A stretch of 64,000 bases of DNA from Acinetobacter geminorum (GTDB lineage Bacteria; Pseudomonadota; Gammaproteobacteria; Pseudomonadales; Moraxellaceae): the NCBI RefSeq assembly GCF_013009345.1, contig NZ_JABELE010000007.1, positions 1 through 64,000 on the forward strand, in the 5' to 3' direction. Shown here piece after piece: positions 63,399 through 64,000 of the stretch. The stretch's first letter is position 1. Each line of letters begins with the position of its first letter. The position numbers and the translations under genes are program-made. The notes under the pieces are model-generated. The model did not search any database. It was given only the letters and a program-made list of their open reading frames with translations, and was not told where the DNA came from.

Positions 63399-64000
63399 TT
63401 AACGGTTTGGTAAAACATCTTTTAAAGCTTCATGCATTTCAAGCAATGTCTTTTCAGTAGTTTCCCAATCGATACAACCATCAGTTACTGATTTACCATA
63501 TTCTAAATCACAAAGATTATCCGGAATATCTTGGCGGCCGCCTTTCAGGTGACTTTCAACCATAATACCTACGATTGACTTATTACCATCTAAAATTTGT
63601 TCAGTAATATTTTTAAGAACAAGTGGTTGTAAGTACGGGTCTTTATTTGAATTAGCATGGCTCGCATCAATCATGATTTTGTTGCTCACTTTAGCTTTTG
63701 CTAAAGCATTTTCTGCTTCTGCAACCGAGCCTGCGTCATAGTTCGGTTTACCGTTACCACCACGTAATACAACGTGTGCATAAGGGTTACCATTTGTATT
63801 AATAATTGAAACTTGGCCGTCTTCATTTAGACCTAAGAAACTATGGCCATATTTAACAGATTGCATCGCATTGGTTGCAACAGTTAAACCACCATCTGTA
63901 CCATTTTTAAAACCAACTGGTGATGATAAACCAGAAGACATTTCACGGTGAGTTTGGCTCTCTGTTGTACGTGCACCAATCGCAGACCATGAAATTAAGT
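63399..64000 (-). CDS. aroG: 3-deoxy-7-phosphoheptulonate synthase (AroG-type), 5' end cut by the window
   Basis: The C-terminal 200 residues of a class I DAHP synthase, first step of the shikimate pathway. The frame is open to the right edge and the visible residues before the first Met read SAIGARTTESQTHREM, then SSGLSSPVGFKNGTDGG, a hallmark of the AroF/AroG/AroH enzymes. MIDASHANSNKDP and IVGIMVESHLKGGRQDIP follow. The isozyme type (Phe, Tyr or Trp sensitive) cannot be told without the N-terminus. Confidence 0.93.
   Translation of the reverse strand, partial: LISWSAIGARTTESQTHREMSSGLSSPVGFKNGTDGGLTVATNAMQSVKYGHSFLGLNEDGQVSIINTNGNPYAHVVLRGGNGKPNYDAGSVAEAENALAKAKVSNKIMIDASHANSNKDPYLQPLVLKNITEQILDGNKSIVGIMVESHLKGGRQDIPDNLCDLEYGKSVTDGCIDWETTEKTLLEMHEALKDVLPNR

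Noticed and set aside
1..64000. CRISPR arrays, insertion sequences, prophage genes, tRNA or rRNA genes
   Set aside because: No regular repeat-spacer pattern, transposase, integrase, or recognisable RNA gene was found on reading.

Overview
The window is ordinary-density chromosomal DNA from a low-GC gammaproteobacterium, almost certainly Acinetobacter (A. baumannii/calcoaceticus group). The reasons are an AlkM-type alkane hydroxylase beside a divergent AraC regulator, the HAD-dehydrogenase fusion MtlD typical of Acinetobacter, an isc cluster headed by iscR, and AT-rich genes with the codon habits of that genus. No rRNA, tRNA, phage, insertion sequence or CRISPR array was seen.

Layout. 0.1-2.8 kb: a Baeyer-Villiger-type monooxygenase divergent from an AraC regulator. 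2.9-7.1 kb: zapE, glcB (malate synthase G) and a GNAT acetyltransferase. 7.2-12.5 kb (minus strand): a large TonB-dependent receptor followed by its own tonB-exbB-exbD-exbD genes. 13.2-22.8 kb (plus strand, divergent from the receptor): two periplasmic peptide-binding proteins, a signal-peptide-bearing M3 metallopeptidase, two ABC permeases and a double ATPase. These two arms together look like a complete outer-to-inner-membrane peptide scavenging system. 22.9-29.9 kb: single housekeeping or stress genes (SRAP, cysQ, histidine phosphatase, rpsT, rraA, a tandem GST-N protein, a Dyp peroxidase). 30-35.7 kb: mfd, a HIT protein and a membrane class III adenylate cyclase. 35.7-41.2 kb (minus): iscR-iscS-iscU-iscA-hscB-hscA-fdx with an IscR-type operator on its promoter and two internal hairpins. 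41.2-45 kb: a UbiJ-like SCP2 protein, a phasin, hupB and ppiD. 45-50 kb: alkR-like regulator, alkM and a pair of acyl-CoA dehydrogenases. 50.2-55.2 kb: an ABC1 kinase, ybaK and an IutA-like siderophore receptor with a Fur box. 55.2-55.7 kb: a gene-poor stretch holding a second, better Fur box on a good promoter and a hairpin, which together make a candidate iron-regulated small RNA. 55.7-57.9 kb: mtlD for mannitol synthesis. 58-63.3 kb: a cobinamide-salvage set (cobU, cobT, cobC, cobS) with a 2H phosphoesterase and a lipoprotein phosphatase placed among them. 63.4 kb to the end: a DAHP synthase cut by the window edge.

Themes that tie the genes together are nutrient capture through TonB-driven receptors (peptides, siderophores), iron-sulfur and iron homeostasis (IscR, Fur), alkane and fatty-acid oxidation (BVMO, AlkM, ACAD pair, glyoxylate-pathway malate synthase), and osmotic protection (MtlD). 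The strongest leads for something undescribed are the peptide-scavenging island and the Fur-controlled transcript upstream of mtlD. All homology statements are from recognition of motifs by eye; no database search was run.
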